Assembly (NCBI RefSeq): GCF_019925205.1
Contig: NC_083560.1
Coordinates: 33,836,270 to 33,900,269, forward strand
Direction: 5' to 3'
Origin: Metopolophium dirhodum
Taxonomy: Eukaryota; Arthropoda; Insecta; Hemiptera; Aphididae
DNA: 64,000 nucleotides
Each line of letters opens with the position of its first letter. Within the stretch, counting starts at the first letter, position 1. Of this stretch, positions 24,116 through 36,348 are shown piece after piece. The notes beneath the pieces were generated by a model. The model made no database searches, had not been told where the DNA came from, and saw nothing but the letters and a program-made list of their open reading frames with translations. The position numbers and the translations under genes were made by a program.

Positions 24116-24181
24116 GGGGGGGGGGGGGGGGGGGGCGGGGGGGCTGGACCCTCCTCAGATACAGCCTTGGTTACGCTACTG
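24116..24181. repeat. G20 tract plus hAT-type end
   Basis: A run of 20 G (24116-24135), one C and 7 G precede a terminus reading CTTGGTTACGCTACTG (ends 24181). CAGTAGCGTAACC-type ends are hAT-like. The G run may form quadruplex structures and may vary in length. Confidence 0.6.
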
Positions 24182-24312
24182 GGTTTCATAAATTATACCA
24201 AACTGGGAGTTACATAGGCTATTGACGCGCATTTAAAAATATTATAAAATGTTTGTTTAACTCGCGTCTAAAAATTCGCCACTATTACCTAGCACCTGCT
24301 TATATGTACCTG

Positions 24313-24888
24313 GTTACCGGTATTTTTCCCGAATCGAAATTCTTGAATGAACTTTTTCCCAAAAATCCAAAAACCCGAAACCTTTTTTCCCGAACGCCTT
24401 TTTCCCAAATCAAAATTCCCGAATGGTGTTTTTTCCAAAAGTCCGTATACCCTAAATCTTTTTTCCCGAACACTTTTTAGCCGAATCGAATAATAATATT
24501 AATATCATAATAAATGTTGTAGTGTGATAATTACATATTTAAAAATCGATAATTTATAATATGTATAAAGTGGCCAATTTATTACCTATGTTGTTGAGGC
24601 CTCTATTTATAATAATAAAAATAAATAAATATAAAAAATAAAATAAACAATATAATATTTATTAATTACAAAACAATATTATGCGCGATCGCACTCAGAA
24701 ATTGTAGCTCCTGGTATGTATCCTCCAGCAGTAATGAACCGTGACAATAATATGCTATTAATTCAATTTTGAAATTTTTTATTTCGGGAACAATAACCGT
24801 CGGGAAAAACACATTCGGGAAAAAAATATTTCGGGTTTTCGGATTTTCGGGCAAAATACCATTCGGGAAAAACGGCGGGTACCAACTA
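24313..24888. mobile_element. Foldback with iterated TTCCCGAA
   Basis: The left arm (about 24313-24480) has many TTTTTCCCGAA-type units. The right arm (about 24775-24888) has the complement (TTCGGGAAAAA). The outer ends are GGTTACCGGTATTTTTCCCG and its approximate complement. The centre is AT-rich. The open frames at 24253-24480 and 24666-24854 fall in the arms and are not genes. Confidence 0.65.
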
Positions 24889-26168
24889 ATATTTACACGG
24901 CCGCCCCGACCACAAACAATTTGTGCTCCACGATTTATTTAATCGTTTATAGACACACTTCTCAACATGAAAAACTGGAAAAACTTTTTTTTTTTATTAC
25001 AGACTATGTGCATAATAATGAATTACACGTTACCGTAGAAGAATGTAATTATTATTTATTTTTTCGGGCGATTCACTTGCTCCTGTGCACCACACCACGA
25101 GCCGCCGCTAAATATTATATAATATATTCAATTACATAATATTACATGTACTATGCTGCATTCCCATTCACCGCCCAATTATAACGTTTGACGACTTATG
25201 ACCCCAATGTAACCGATAGGCTAACATTTAGTAATCGTGCCAAGCACAAAATAAAATTCCAATTAGCTAGCAACAGCAAATAAGAGATTCGAATAAATAA
25301 AATGTAAGATAAGAACATTATTATAGTGTATTATTATCATGCGTAGTATTAAATAGGTTAGTAATTAATCTCAAATACGATAAAATAAAATGATTGGTGT
25401 TCGAACTTACCGGCGTGCATCCTTATTTTTTAATCGATGTATTTTGTCTACCACGTGTAATAAATAATGTCGGTTATTAATAGCTAGAATAATTATTAAT
25501 TGGTGAAAATTTGTCAATTTATGTTTCGAGTAGTTTCCTACCTAAATGATTTTTTCTATACAGAAGTATAACGATGGCTAAGAGGCCAAAAGTTGTATGT
25601 CCCAAACATTACATTTTACAGGAAAGCAGTTTTAAGATTTTAAATTATTCTACACCAAAACGTTTGTGTTGTAGATTTTTGTTTTTCGGTGTTGCAACTG
25701 ATTTATTTGGGATTTATTATTTAAATGGGACTTGTTATGAATGACAATTATAATATATTTTTACCATGGACATATAAGGTTTTGATGGACATATTAACAG
25801 TTGTTAATTTAATATAAACTATTACGTATAATATTTGTAACTTTTTAATGATCAACACAGTATTATCTATAAGGGGGGAGTCTCATCTTCTTAAATTTAA
25901 TTATTTAATTTAACACAATTTTTGGTTTTGTGTATAATATATTTATTTTTAACTATTGTGATATGGTGCGGTAGGTTATGTTACCGACCGTCTCGGATAG
26001 AAATGAATACCTATCACTCAGTCGTAGGTATCACGTCGTATTCTTTATTTATATATAGTATATACATACATTAATTACATATATGGGGCGAGTGAGGTTC
26101 ATGGAGGCGTCAGGTTCACGAAGTCCCCCACCGGTAGCGCTTAAGCAAGCGACTACTACTTGGGCACA
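24889..26168. other. Non-coding stretch
   Basis: No gene supported. It holds AT-rich sequence and short polypyrimidine runs. Confidence 0.4.
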
Positions 26169-27620
26169 TAGGCACAACTAGGGGGGGGGGCAGGCTTAGC
26201 CCACCCAGTTTTGCCTGTAGCCCACCCAGTTTTTAAACGTACCAAATTTATTTTGGAATTCAATACAATATACCTAAACAGTTTTTCTAGCAAAATACTC
26301 TAAACTATTTTTGATTCAACTGTTTTTCTGTTTTAGGTTAAATCTAAATAAAAGTTTTATCAGAAAATCTATATATAAGCTTAAATATTTTTCGGAAATT
26401 TTATTTTTTAACAACAAATTATATTTTAAGCTTATCTATTTTTTGGCAATTACCTTTACATTTTCTAATGAACAATATTTATTCTAAAATTTGTTTCAGT
26501 AATTATACAAAGAACTTTTCCGGTTGAATACTTTGATTTTAATATATTTTCGAATGTAATACTTGTGTGATAATTTACGTTTAATATTTAATATTATTTC
26601 ACTCAATAATTCCAATGGCAATAATTGTATTACTTTATATTTTCTAAACTAAAATTTTTCTCTTGAAACATGTTTTTGACAAAACCATTTCCCAAAATTT
26701 TCTTTTCAATTTATTTTAATTAAAGATTTATACTTTCTTTACATATATTTTCTAACTTTGTATAGCCCCCCGTTTTAAATTGCTAAAACGGAGACAACAC
26801 ATGCGGAGTACAATCCTCTTAACTCGTATAAGTTTGTCCGTTGGATTTCGTGTTTTTGTATTAGGTAGGTGTTAGGTATAGTTTACCATATCATACGATA
26901 AACAAAATTATTCATATTTAGCCTTAAAAATTGCCGAAAGAAAAACAAACGGTTGCATGACGTTTAAACATTATGTATCGGAATTTTGTGCTGTTTTTTT
27001 TTCAACCAAGTGTTGATCTGTAAATACTTATTACATTATGTATATTTTGGGTGCATACATTAAAATTGTTAGTGCATATAAATGCATATTTTTGAAATTT
27101 TTAGTGCATGAACTACGAGCCCTGGATCTATGCAGGTACATCGTAAAACCATAATTAAGATAAAATTACACTATTTACACTACACCATAGGCACAATTAG
27201 GGGGGTCTATGGAGGTCAAGCCCCCCCAAGATTTTAATCATATTTTAGTTTAAAATATTAATTGTTAGAGTTTGTGCTGCTGACTAGGGGCGGATCTTCA
27301 ATAAGTTGATAGGGGGGGGGATATGAATTGTATAATTTTATTAATAATACATATATATACTAACGTTTTTAAACATTAATGATTGTCGATAGAAAATTGA
27401 CAGGGGGTGCGTGCCCCTGTGCCCCTCCCCTGAATCCACCACTGTTTCTGAGTGCTGATACAATTTTAGCCCCCTTTCCCCCCTCTCCCCCTTAGAAAAA
27501 TTTTCCTAGTTGCGGGCGCAATGGAACTCGGGATGACGGTACTTGAGCAAATTGCTGGGCGGGGTTGGCGGCGGCAGTCATGCGTCGTGTTGCGAGTAGG
27601 TACGTGAAACGTTTTGAGAA
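26169..27620. repeat. Cluster of transposon termini
   Basis: CATAGGCACAACTAGG at 26167 and CATAGGCACAATTAGG at 27187 are left ends of the GGCGCAACTAG family. CCTAGTTGCGGGCGC ending at about 27523 may be the right end of the 27187 copy (about 337 bp). ATGCA-rich sequence ending CTACGAGCCCTGG at about 27126 resembles the right end of the 14950-15649 family. Several short elements appear stacked and truncated. Confidence 0.5.
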
Positions 27621-27895
27621 TATATTAGTATATTTTATACACACAATGGAATTTTCAAATGCATTATTTCGGCAAAAATAAATTCAACCTACTGTAATAC
27701 TAATGCCTAATAGTAAAATAAATTACTTTAATCACGATAATATTATAAAACATACTTAGTAATATTATAGGCTGACAGATACAATGATTTTATATCATTG
27801 AATTCAAATTCAACACATTTCATTACAGTGACCCTGTAAACACCTAATATACGGCAGAGCATTACCCAGTACCCGCTTTCCCACTTTTTATGACA
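27620..27895 (-). repeat. Family A repeat, partial reverse copy
   Basis: Contains TAGTAATATTATAGGCTGACAG, ATATCATTGAATTCAAATT and CGGCAGAGCATTACCCA, matching the reversed first 280 bp of the family, with more divergence than the full copies. Confidence 0.55.
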
Positions 27896-30800
27896 TATTT
27901 TTCTTTATCTTTTTATGCGCGTCCCCACCATTTCCATAGTTGTGGTGAAAAATACGTATTTATAAGTGTACCTGTATTATAAAATGAATTGCTGATCGGC
28001 GGTTCTATCAATTCAAAGTTTTGGCAAGTGTGGAACTATAGTCTCATTCACTCGGGAAATTCAATATCATTTTTAATAATACTACGGAGGTACTCAAGCT
28101 GTATAAAAGGTAAAACTTTAAAACTAGACACATTTTGACATCCTTTAAATTATAATTTTACCTACCTAATTGAACTTCTATTCCTACAATTGTATTTTTA
28201 GTGAAAATTTTTTTTTATTTTAACCAAACATACAAGCTTAGGTGTATAACATTTTTAACTTAAAACAACGGTAAATATTTTTTGACATGAAAACGAAATA
28301 GTTGAAACAGTGGAATTTAAAAAAAATATAGACAAAATAAATTTACTTAACATACTTCTTGAATTAAAAAATAATTAGTTAATTTCACGTTAATTAAAAA
28401 ATAAATTTACTAAATTGATAAATAATTTAATGAAAAACCGAAAGTAACTAGGTAGTTAAGTTAAAAAGTTAAAATTAAGTTGACTTGTTTACTCCTTAAT
28501 ACCCAGCCTTGATTATATAAAAGTATTTCAAAAATCATTGCTAAGCAAATATGTTCAATTTTTATTGTGGCTCGCGCGGGTGACTCGTTCTTCGGGATAG
28601 CCCTGAAAAGAGTTGTTTTTACCAAGTAATCCTGCAGGAGATCCAGAGATGTCTGTCTGTCGGTTTTAAACTAATTTATTTTGTCATATATTGGGTAAAT
28701 TTCGGTCACATGGATTAAAACACACCTTAAATATAGCACTACTCACATGGGGGACCTACAATAAGCCCAAATCATGGAGCTTGAGGGGACTAAATCCCCC
28801 AAAAGTTATAAGTACATGTCTTAGCCCACGGACCACTACAGCTATAGAGCACCTAATTCACGGATTTTTTTAACGGCGAAACGTTGGCCGTGGGCCAGTT
28901 AGTTATTATATTATTATTATTATACTTGTTTGTTATATTGACTAGCCATGTTTTAATGTTACGTTTATATTATTTAATATTGGATGTGAAGTTAATGATT
29001 TGTGTTGGTTCTTTAGTTAGTAAGCTTAAACTATACTTGTGAATAAATCGGCTACATTTTAAAGTTCCATAAATTTCTAAATTTTTTTTTTAGTTGAGTG
29101 ATATACTGAGATGTTAGAATATTTATGATATAAACTCGTGCAATAATTGTCTTAAAAAACTAGAAATTAATATTTATTCTAAACTATAAAAAAGTTTATA
29201 TACTTATAAATCTTAAATTAAAATAATTGTAAAAAAAAAACATATCATATTGCATATGCACTTATTAAAATTCAAAATGTTGCCAAACTTAAACAAAATA
29301 TGTATAAAAATTATTTTAAAATTTCAATATTTCATGTTACATTTTATATTTTTAACAGTGTAAAAAGTTATTACACATTATAGGAACTCATATACATTTT
29401 GTTTTAAAATTCAGAAACAACAGAATTTTGACAATATTATTATTCCATCGTGTAGAAATTAGTATACCTACGTAATTTCGCGGGCTGAGAATGAAAAGGT
29501 TCTATGTCTACTTTTTTACACATCATTTTTTTTTTCATAAATTTGTTTAATTTTCACCCGAGTTAAAACGTTACCTAAATGGCTATATATAATGTACTTT
29601 TTCCTCCTTATGCACATTTTTTTTAGTTTTTTCTTTTTTATTAAGTTTGTGGGTGCCTAATGCTTAATAAATATAACGTATCTGATAATAATTATATGTA
29701 TGCATGCCTCAATATTATATTAGTTATATTCATAAGATAACCTGAAAAAAAATTATTTTGCTATCAGAGTTAAAAATTGCTTTCTTGAACAATTTGGAGT
29801 ATTGTGACATAGAGCCTTTTAGTTCTGATTTATCATTGAATTCAAATTTAACCAATTTATAACGGTAACTTACTCAATGACGTGATACATTCGATTCCTA
29901 CTGTACAGCAAATAATTTACCTACTTTCCAATTTTACATTTTTATACTCAAGATTTTAAAATTTAAAAAAAGATTTCTCACACGTTTTGTTGACTCGAAA
30001 TCAAAAACAAAATTAAGCGTTAAATTATATTTCTTTTTTATTTCAAAATTGGATATTCTCACGTAAAAATAACAATCTCTAAAAGTTCATTAAAATTTCT
30101 AAAATCATAAAGTAAAAATATTTCTATATATCATTACTACAATTCAACTTGTGTTGAAAAACTATAAAATTATAAGTATTAAATAAATTATAAAATAATA
30201 AAAAGTTAAGGAAAATGTTACAAACAGTATTGTGTAGTGTTCAACTAAACTAGTGAGGGCTGTATAATAAATAATAATAATAACTAAAACTATACATACA
30301 ATATTATACATATTAGAACCCAAATACTTAACAGTTATTTCGTTAATTATTATCGATTAGTTAAAAATAGTATATTATTATTTATTACGTATTTTCATCA
30401 AACCGGGGCGGTGTGAGTGGATTAACAACTTTATAATTTTATTGTAAGGCCCCCGTGAGGCTAAAACTTGTTCCATTAACTTTTTTGAAGACTTAGTCCC
30501 CTCGAACCCCCTGCCCCTTAATGTCCACCAATATTAAAGTTACCAAGTAATATAAGATAATAATACTAACGACGCCAAACTATACGTACCTAACAACAAG
30601 TCTGAAACTAAACATACCTATAGGTTATACCGTTATACTGAAACTACAATTTGAAAATTCTATTTTACCTTATCTCTATTATGCACCTAACTATTTATAA
30701 AATATATTATTTAATTTGTATAATAATTTAATCAAGCAATCAGTGTATATGTATAAACAGGGAGATTTTTTATTCCTGCTCGCCCTTATTTTCATGCTTA

Positions 30801-31615
30801 AATTGTGCATATATTCATATTAGGATTTTGAAATTTTTAAATACACTTGAAGACCATATTTTCAAATACTTGAGATTTTCAGTTCCACTTAAGGATGATC
30901 CTGTGACAATAAAAATTTTATTTTTCAAAAAGGAAACACCCTTTTTTATTTTTAATTATTCAGCAGATATTTTTTTTTTAAAAAACCTTGATATACCTAT
31001 CTAAATCAAAAATAATATGAGTTGCTTTTTAGTTATATAATTTTGTGAATGGTGTTGGTATCTACTAAGAATGATTTGTTTATAGTAATAGATAAAGTTG
31101 ATGTAGGAGCTTAGATGATTTGAAAATGCAAGTTCCTAATTACTATTGATCTATCAATAATAATATAAATAGTTTGTAAAAACGGTTCAAAAATAATAAA
31201 TACTACCAACATCTAATATTATATATATTTTATATTTTTCTAAAACTGTTTCAAGGATTATTATCCTTAGTATAAATATTTTAAGCAACTCAGAAACTAC
31301 TTATTAGAATTTTGATTAAGATACATAAAAATGTTCAATAAAATTGTCCGCTAAACTATTAGTGATATAAAGGGAGTTTTCGTTTACAAATTATAAGTTT
31401 GTATCATCACAAGACATTCCTTAAGTAGTACAAAAAGTATCAGGAATTTTAAAATATAGTGTTTATGTATAATTAAAAATTCTAAAAATAAGAGTTTGAA
31501 TAAATGTGTTCTCAAAGGAAAAAATGGGGGTGAGCACTGACCATGCTTAAAAAGTAACTTTGTGTATATTATATATAATTAAATAGTATTAATATTGATG
31601 ATTATTGTGGTATAG
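27896..31615. other. Region upstream of the desaturase
   Basis: AT-rich and without recognised coding sequence. It holds a single terminus CGCGGGCTGAGAATGAAAAG at 29479, like the ends of the element at 60264-61054, and a short reverse piece of family A (about 29830-29935). Any 5' untranslated exon and promoter of the desaturase must lie here, but I cannot place them; a plausible splice acceptor (TGGTATAG) ends at 31615. Confidence 0.4.
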
Positions 31616-31627
31616 ATAATTGACAAA

Positions 31628-33289
31628 ATGGTGGTTAAAATTATCATCATCGGGGCTGGAGTTGGTGGTACAGCAGCAGCTGCTAGACTTAGCAAAAAAG
31701 GATTTCAAGTAGAAATTTATGAAAAAAATTCATATAATGGTGGAAGATGTTCACTCATTTATCAAAACGGACATCGATTTGATCAAGGTCCATCATTGTA
31801 TCTAATGCCTAAAATATTTGAGGAGACATTCGAAGATTTGGGGGAGGACATTAAAAATCACATAGAGTTATTGAAGTGTCCTTCTAATTACTATGTACAT
31901 TTTCACGACGGGGAAACATTCGAACTTACCACAGATATAGCAAAATTATCTCGTTCTTTGGAAAAATACGAAGGCAGTGGTGAATCAACATTAATTAATT
32001 TTTTAAATTATTTAAAGCAAACTCATTTGTACTATCAAAAGAGCGTTAAAAAGGCACTCCAGACCGATTTCCAACATTGGTATGATTTTTTCAATCCAAG
32101 ACATATACCAGACGTAATCCAATTGCATCTATTGGACACTGTTTACAACAAAGTGTGCAAGTATTTCAAGAGCGACTACATGAGAAAGGCATTTTCATTC
32201 CAGACTATGTACTTGGGGTAGTTATAAAAATGTTAATTATTTATATTTTAAATACAACTAATATTGTTTTTATGTTATAGAATGTCACCATATGACGGTT
32301 TGGCTCTCTATAGTTTACTGCAGTACACTGAAATAGCAGAAGGGATTTGGTATCCGAAAGGAGGCTTCCATAAAGTTTTGGAAATTCTTGAAAACATTGC
32401 TGTAAAACATGGGGCAAAGTTCAACTATAATGCCGATGTGCAAAAAATAATAATTGATGACAAAGGAGTGGCGAAAGGGATCAAATTGGTAAATGGTGAT
32501 GTTGTAAATAGTGACATTGTAATTTGTAATGCAGATCTCACATATGCGTACAACAAACTTTTGCCAAAAACATCATACGCTGAAAAACTTGACAAAAAAG
32601 AACATACTTCATCTTCGATATCATTTTATTGGTCCATGAATACAATCGTGTCACAGTTGAATGTACACAATATTTTTTTGGCTGAAAAATATAAAGAAAG
32701 CTTTGACCAAATATTCAAGGATCACACATTGCCCGATGATCCATCGTTTTATGTTAACGTTCCCAGTCGCATCGATCCGACAGCAGCCCCTGAAGGAAAA
32801 GACTCAATCGTAGTTTTAGTACCAGTTGGACATATGTCGAATGTACCTAATATTGATTTCGATGAACTTGTGAAGAAAGCTAGGGAACAAGTAATCGATA
32901 CAATCGAGAAAAGATTGAAGATATCAAACTTCAGAAGTATGATCGATCATGAGAAAGTGAATGATCCGAGAACATGGAAAAACGAATTCAATTTATGGAA
33001 AGGGTCTATACTAGGATTATCTCATACATTTTTGCAGGTTGTATGGTTCAGACCTAGTTTAAAATGTAACATATTTAAAAACTTGTACTTTGTTGGTGCT
33101 TCGGCGCACCCAGGTACTGGTGTACCAGTAGTTTTATGTGGTGCAAAATTGCTAGAGAATCAGTTGTGTGATAGGTTCTTGGAGAGTAAAGTTAAATTAA
33201 GCTTGTGGTCGAAGAGTGTTTCATTTTTAATCAGCCTCCTAGCACTTCTGTTTGTTTGGATTTCTTTTATGCTGTATAAACCGTTTTAA
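31628..33289 (+). CDS. Carotenoid (phytoene) desaturase, fungal type
   Basis: FAD-dependent desaturase that introduces conjugated double bonds into phytoene, giving lycopene- or torulene-type products. Two coding exons: 31628-32217 and 32281-33289, with a 63-bp GT-AG intron that splits a glycine codon (residue 197). The protein is 532 residues, somewhat shorter than fungal homologues. The N-terminal dinucleotide-binding motif is G9-A-G-V-G-G14, followed by an acidic end of the beta strand (EIYEKN) and NGGRCS near residue 40. The junction reads MYLG|MSPYDG, as in fungal enzymes. The C-terminal carotenoid desaturase signature (YFVGASAHPGTGVP, residues about 466-479) is intact. A hydrophobic segment at about 507-529 probably anchors it in a membrane. 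The ATG has a good context (ACAAAATGG), and an acceptor-like TATAG 12 bases upstream suggests a 5' untranslated intron. Codon use is AT-rich like its surroundings. The synthase/cyclase lies convergently downstream. Intact frame, no internal stop. Confidence 0.95.
32218..32280 (+). other. Desaturase intron (63 bp, GT-AG)
   Basis: Donor GTAGTTA after ...TACTTGGG and acceptor TTATGTTATAG before AATGTCACC. An in-frame stop in the intron and the conserved protein sequence on both sides fix the junctions. Confidence 0.9.
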
Positions 33290-33295
33290 TTAACA

Positions 33296-33301
33296 AATAA
33301 A
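33296..33301 (+). promoter_or_regulatory. Poly(A) signal of the desaturase
   Basis: AATAAA lies only 7 bases after the TAA stop (33287-33289). A second AATAAA occurs near 33570, so a longer 3' untranslated region is possible. Confidence 0.5.
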
Positions 33302-35381
33302 CATTAAATTATTATAATTACATTTTCATATTTATATACATTTTTAAATACTTTAAACTCATTGTATGGGCGTTACAGGTAATGCTTGCCCTTATACTGT
33401 CTGGATAACATACTACCTCAATCTTAATAGAATTTATTTAAAATTAAAATAAAAAACTTAATTTGTAATTAGAATTGTTTTGTATCATTTGGCCTGTCCT
33501 AACAAAATTTTCTAGTGCAAAATGACTCATAGTTTAAGACATAAGTACATAAGTAATGTAATAGTTTAGAATAAATAAAACTATTTTTTTTAGTAATTGA
33601 CGCCCGACATTTAGTTTTAATATATGGTGAGTATAGAGTTAAAAACTAAATGTATATGTAGGTAACAGTTGAATTTGAAATATGAACATATTATGTTGTA
33701 AATTTTTTTATATTCAAATAGAAAAATAAAGTCTTAAAACTAAATTAAAGATTATATATAATATATTCAAATATTTAACTATTCATATATATACTGCATT
33801 TATATGCTTTTTAAATTATAAAATATGCATTAAAAAAAGTCAAAATATGCAAGAAAAAAAACAAAACATGTATGGTAATTTTTATTTAATTTTAATTTTG
33901 TTAAGATTGTTACAAACAAAATGTATAATATATTAATACAACACAGATATTTTTATCATTAATAGATTGCAAACCAAGTAATTAAAACTGTAGTACCTAA
34001 GTAGCAGTGGCGTACCCAGGATTTTACAACTGTGGGTCTGCTTTACTTACGAGAGGTCACTGTGTAGAAACTTCAACCAACTAGGTTAGCCCAATGCGCT
34101 CACAATTTACCTTATTAGGTATTTACATCACATTTTGATACCAACATTAATATAACTATATTACATGAGTCATAAGTCCAGGGCCAGACTGGGCCACTGT
34201 GCTACTGTTCTACAGCACAGTGGGCCGCGGGCTACGGTTATGTAAAAAAAAACTATAAATATTAAAATCAATTTAATTATGCCTACAGGCTTATTACTAG
34301 TGGAACTTAATAGGTAGCACCATAGAACATATTAATATTATGTTCAATTTAAGATATGTGATTAAAATATTTTATGTCAATAACACGAATCAGTACAAAT
34401 TTACTGAGCGTTCGGCAGTTGGCAGTATTATCACAAAAACACAGTGGAAATATTCAAAAATAAACACAGAGTTGTGTTCACATACTGCGATGACGGCACG
34501 CAGTGATCTGAAAGTGAACATTAGGCGGTCTTAGTTTACTATTTTAAAATTTGGAAAACTCACATTTTTTCTCACACATTTTTATACTATATCCTGCATT
34601 CTTACTGAATTGATACATAAGGTTCTGAGATCTATAAAAATGTTTTTAACCAAATTTATAACCGTTGAAATGCGATAAATTTTTATTATATTCGTAATTT
34701 TTCTGAATTTGTAGGAAAGATGTTTATTTTATTTTTCTGGTCTAATAATATTCTTTTTTCTTTTATATTTGATTTTTTAATTTGGGCAATTGGTGTTGTA
34801 ACGTAAACCAATACGTAAAATATTTATATATATATATATTTTCCTTTTTTTGAAGATCAAATACTTAGTATACTCAAACTACTATATTTATTATAATTTG
34901 CTATATTATTTTCATTTGAAACTAATTAAAAGACTGTGAATAAAAATTACTCAACATTACACAATTCCCAATACAAAAATATTGTAAAGGAAGTTCTCAA
35001 GTACTAACAAATATAAACATTGTTTGCGGTAACTTGCGTTTTTCAATGTATAAAAATAATGTTACTATTGTAAGTTGGAACAGGGGCGGATGCAAGGGGA
35101 GGGGGTTTGGGATGTCAGCTGACCCACAGTTTTTTTTCCCAGTTAAATGTGGCCCCTTGAAGTGGCAAACATAATCAATTTTGTTATTTAAAAGTACCTA
35201 GTGACTATATTATAATGTGCCATAGTTGTGTGCAAACGAAATAGCCGAGCGCCCCCGCAAACGGAGTACTATCATCGCAACGGCGTTTTGACTCGATTGC
35301 TCATGGAGTGATTTTCTTATTTTGTTGTGATTCAAAACCCTAAATACTTGAAAATATTTACACCATACGTTTATTTTATCA
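33302..35381. other. Convergent intergenic region, first part
   Basis: Between the two convergent carotenoid genes. It holds an isolated hAT-type end CAGTGGCGTACCCAGG (34005-34020) and another CAGGGCCAGACTGG (34179-34192), TATGCA-rich sequence at about 33820-33870, and an open frame at 34340-34534 without recognisable domain. Otherwise AT-rich. Confidence 0.45.
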
Positions 35382-35880
35382 TTTTTGGATTATGAGCGGA
35401 GCGAAGAACCTAGTGGTTTTACAATGGTGTTTATTTTTTTTTTATCCTGTATACAAAATGTCTACCAGAAGGAATGCTTTGATTTCAACATTTAGTACCT
35501 TATCTTTTTGCAAATTGGATCAAGATGGTACTTTATACAGAGGTCATTTTTCGATTTTCTCAATTGTTATTTAATGCCACGGGAAAAACTACCAACAAAT
35601 CGCGAAAAACCGCTAAAAATAGGATTTTAATTTCTAACGCTTTGTTTATCACCATAGCAACGAATAAAAAATTATAATATTATAATATTAAATTCAACTT
35701 ACGGGCTATAATAAATAATAACAATATAAAAATCCAGACTGACAAACCGTCTCCGCTCAGAATCGTTTTTCTTATACAATAATATTATATCATTGAATTC
35801 AAATTTAATACCATCCATTATTCATTGACCCACTTGTAACCTACTGTACAGCAGAGCAACATCCACTTACCCGCTTTATT
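35382..35880 (-). repeat. Family B repeat, reverse copy
   Basis: Starts TTTTTGGATTATGAGCGGAG and ends GCAACATCCACTTACCCGC. The interior matches the reverse of 16505-17020 (ATGCCACGGGAAAAACTACC, TTTCTAACGCTTTG). It lies in the convergent gap next to the synthase. The copy at 54635-55020 is in the same orientation, so these two bracket the synthase as direct repeats. Confidence 0.65.
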
Positions 35881-35957
35881 TTATACTTGATAACATTTTC
35901 AAAATATTTTAACTCGTTTTGAGGGGTTTACGGTCATGATAAATCTTAAATTTTTTT

Positions 35958-36348
35958 AGTTTTAGATTCAGAACGGAGCCGAAGAATATATTGATTTTAC
36001 AATGTGTGTTTATTTTTTATATAATTTTTTAAAAAATCGATTTTGTTTTTGGTGGAACTCTAAAACAAATGACCGTATATTCATGACATTTTCACCTAGA
36101 GCGATACTCACTTATCCGCTATTATTTTTTTGGTTTTTCCCGACACTTGAAAACTACTGGAAATTTTTTACTTTTGACTCCCCTAAGTATCATCTATATT
36201 CAGTCCCTTACCAGAAAATATGCTGCTGAAGTATAATATTGAAACATTTTTACTGCCCCAAAATGTGGTGACAAACACAAATTAAACAAATAAAACACAC
36301 TTTGTTGTTAAATCAATGCCTTCATGGCTCCACTCAGAATCCAAAAAA
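35958..36348. repeat. Inverted pair of family A ends
   Basis: TTTTAGATTCAGAACGGAGC at the left and GGCTCCACTCAGAATCCAAAA at the right are inverted copies of the family A end, enclosing family A interior pieces in both orientations. This gives a MITE-like unit of about 390 bp. Confidence 0.5.

Noticed and set aside
32264..32280. Start of a separate downstream desaturase ORF
   Set aside because: These bases are the 3' end of a 63-bp intron; homology continues across the splice junction at MYLG|MSPYDG.
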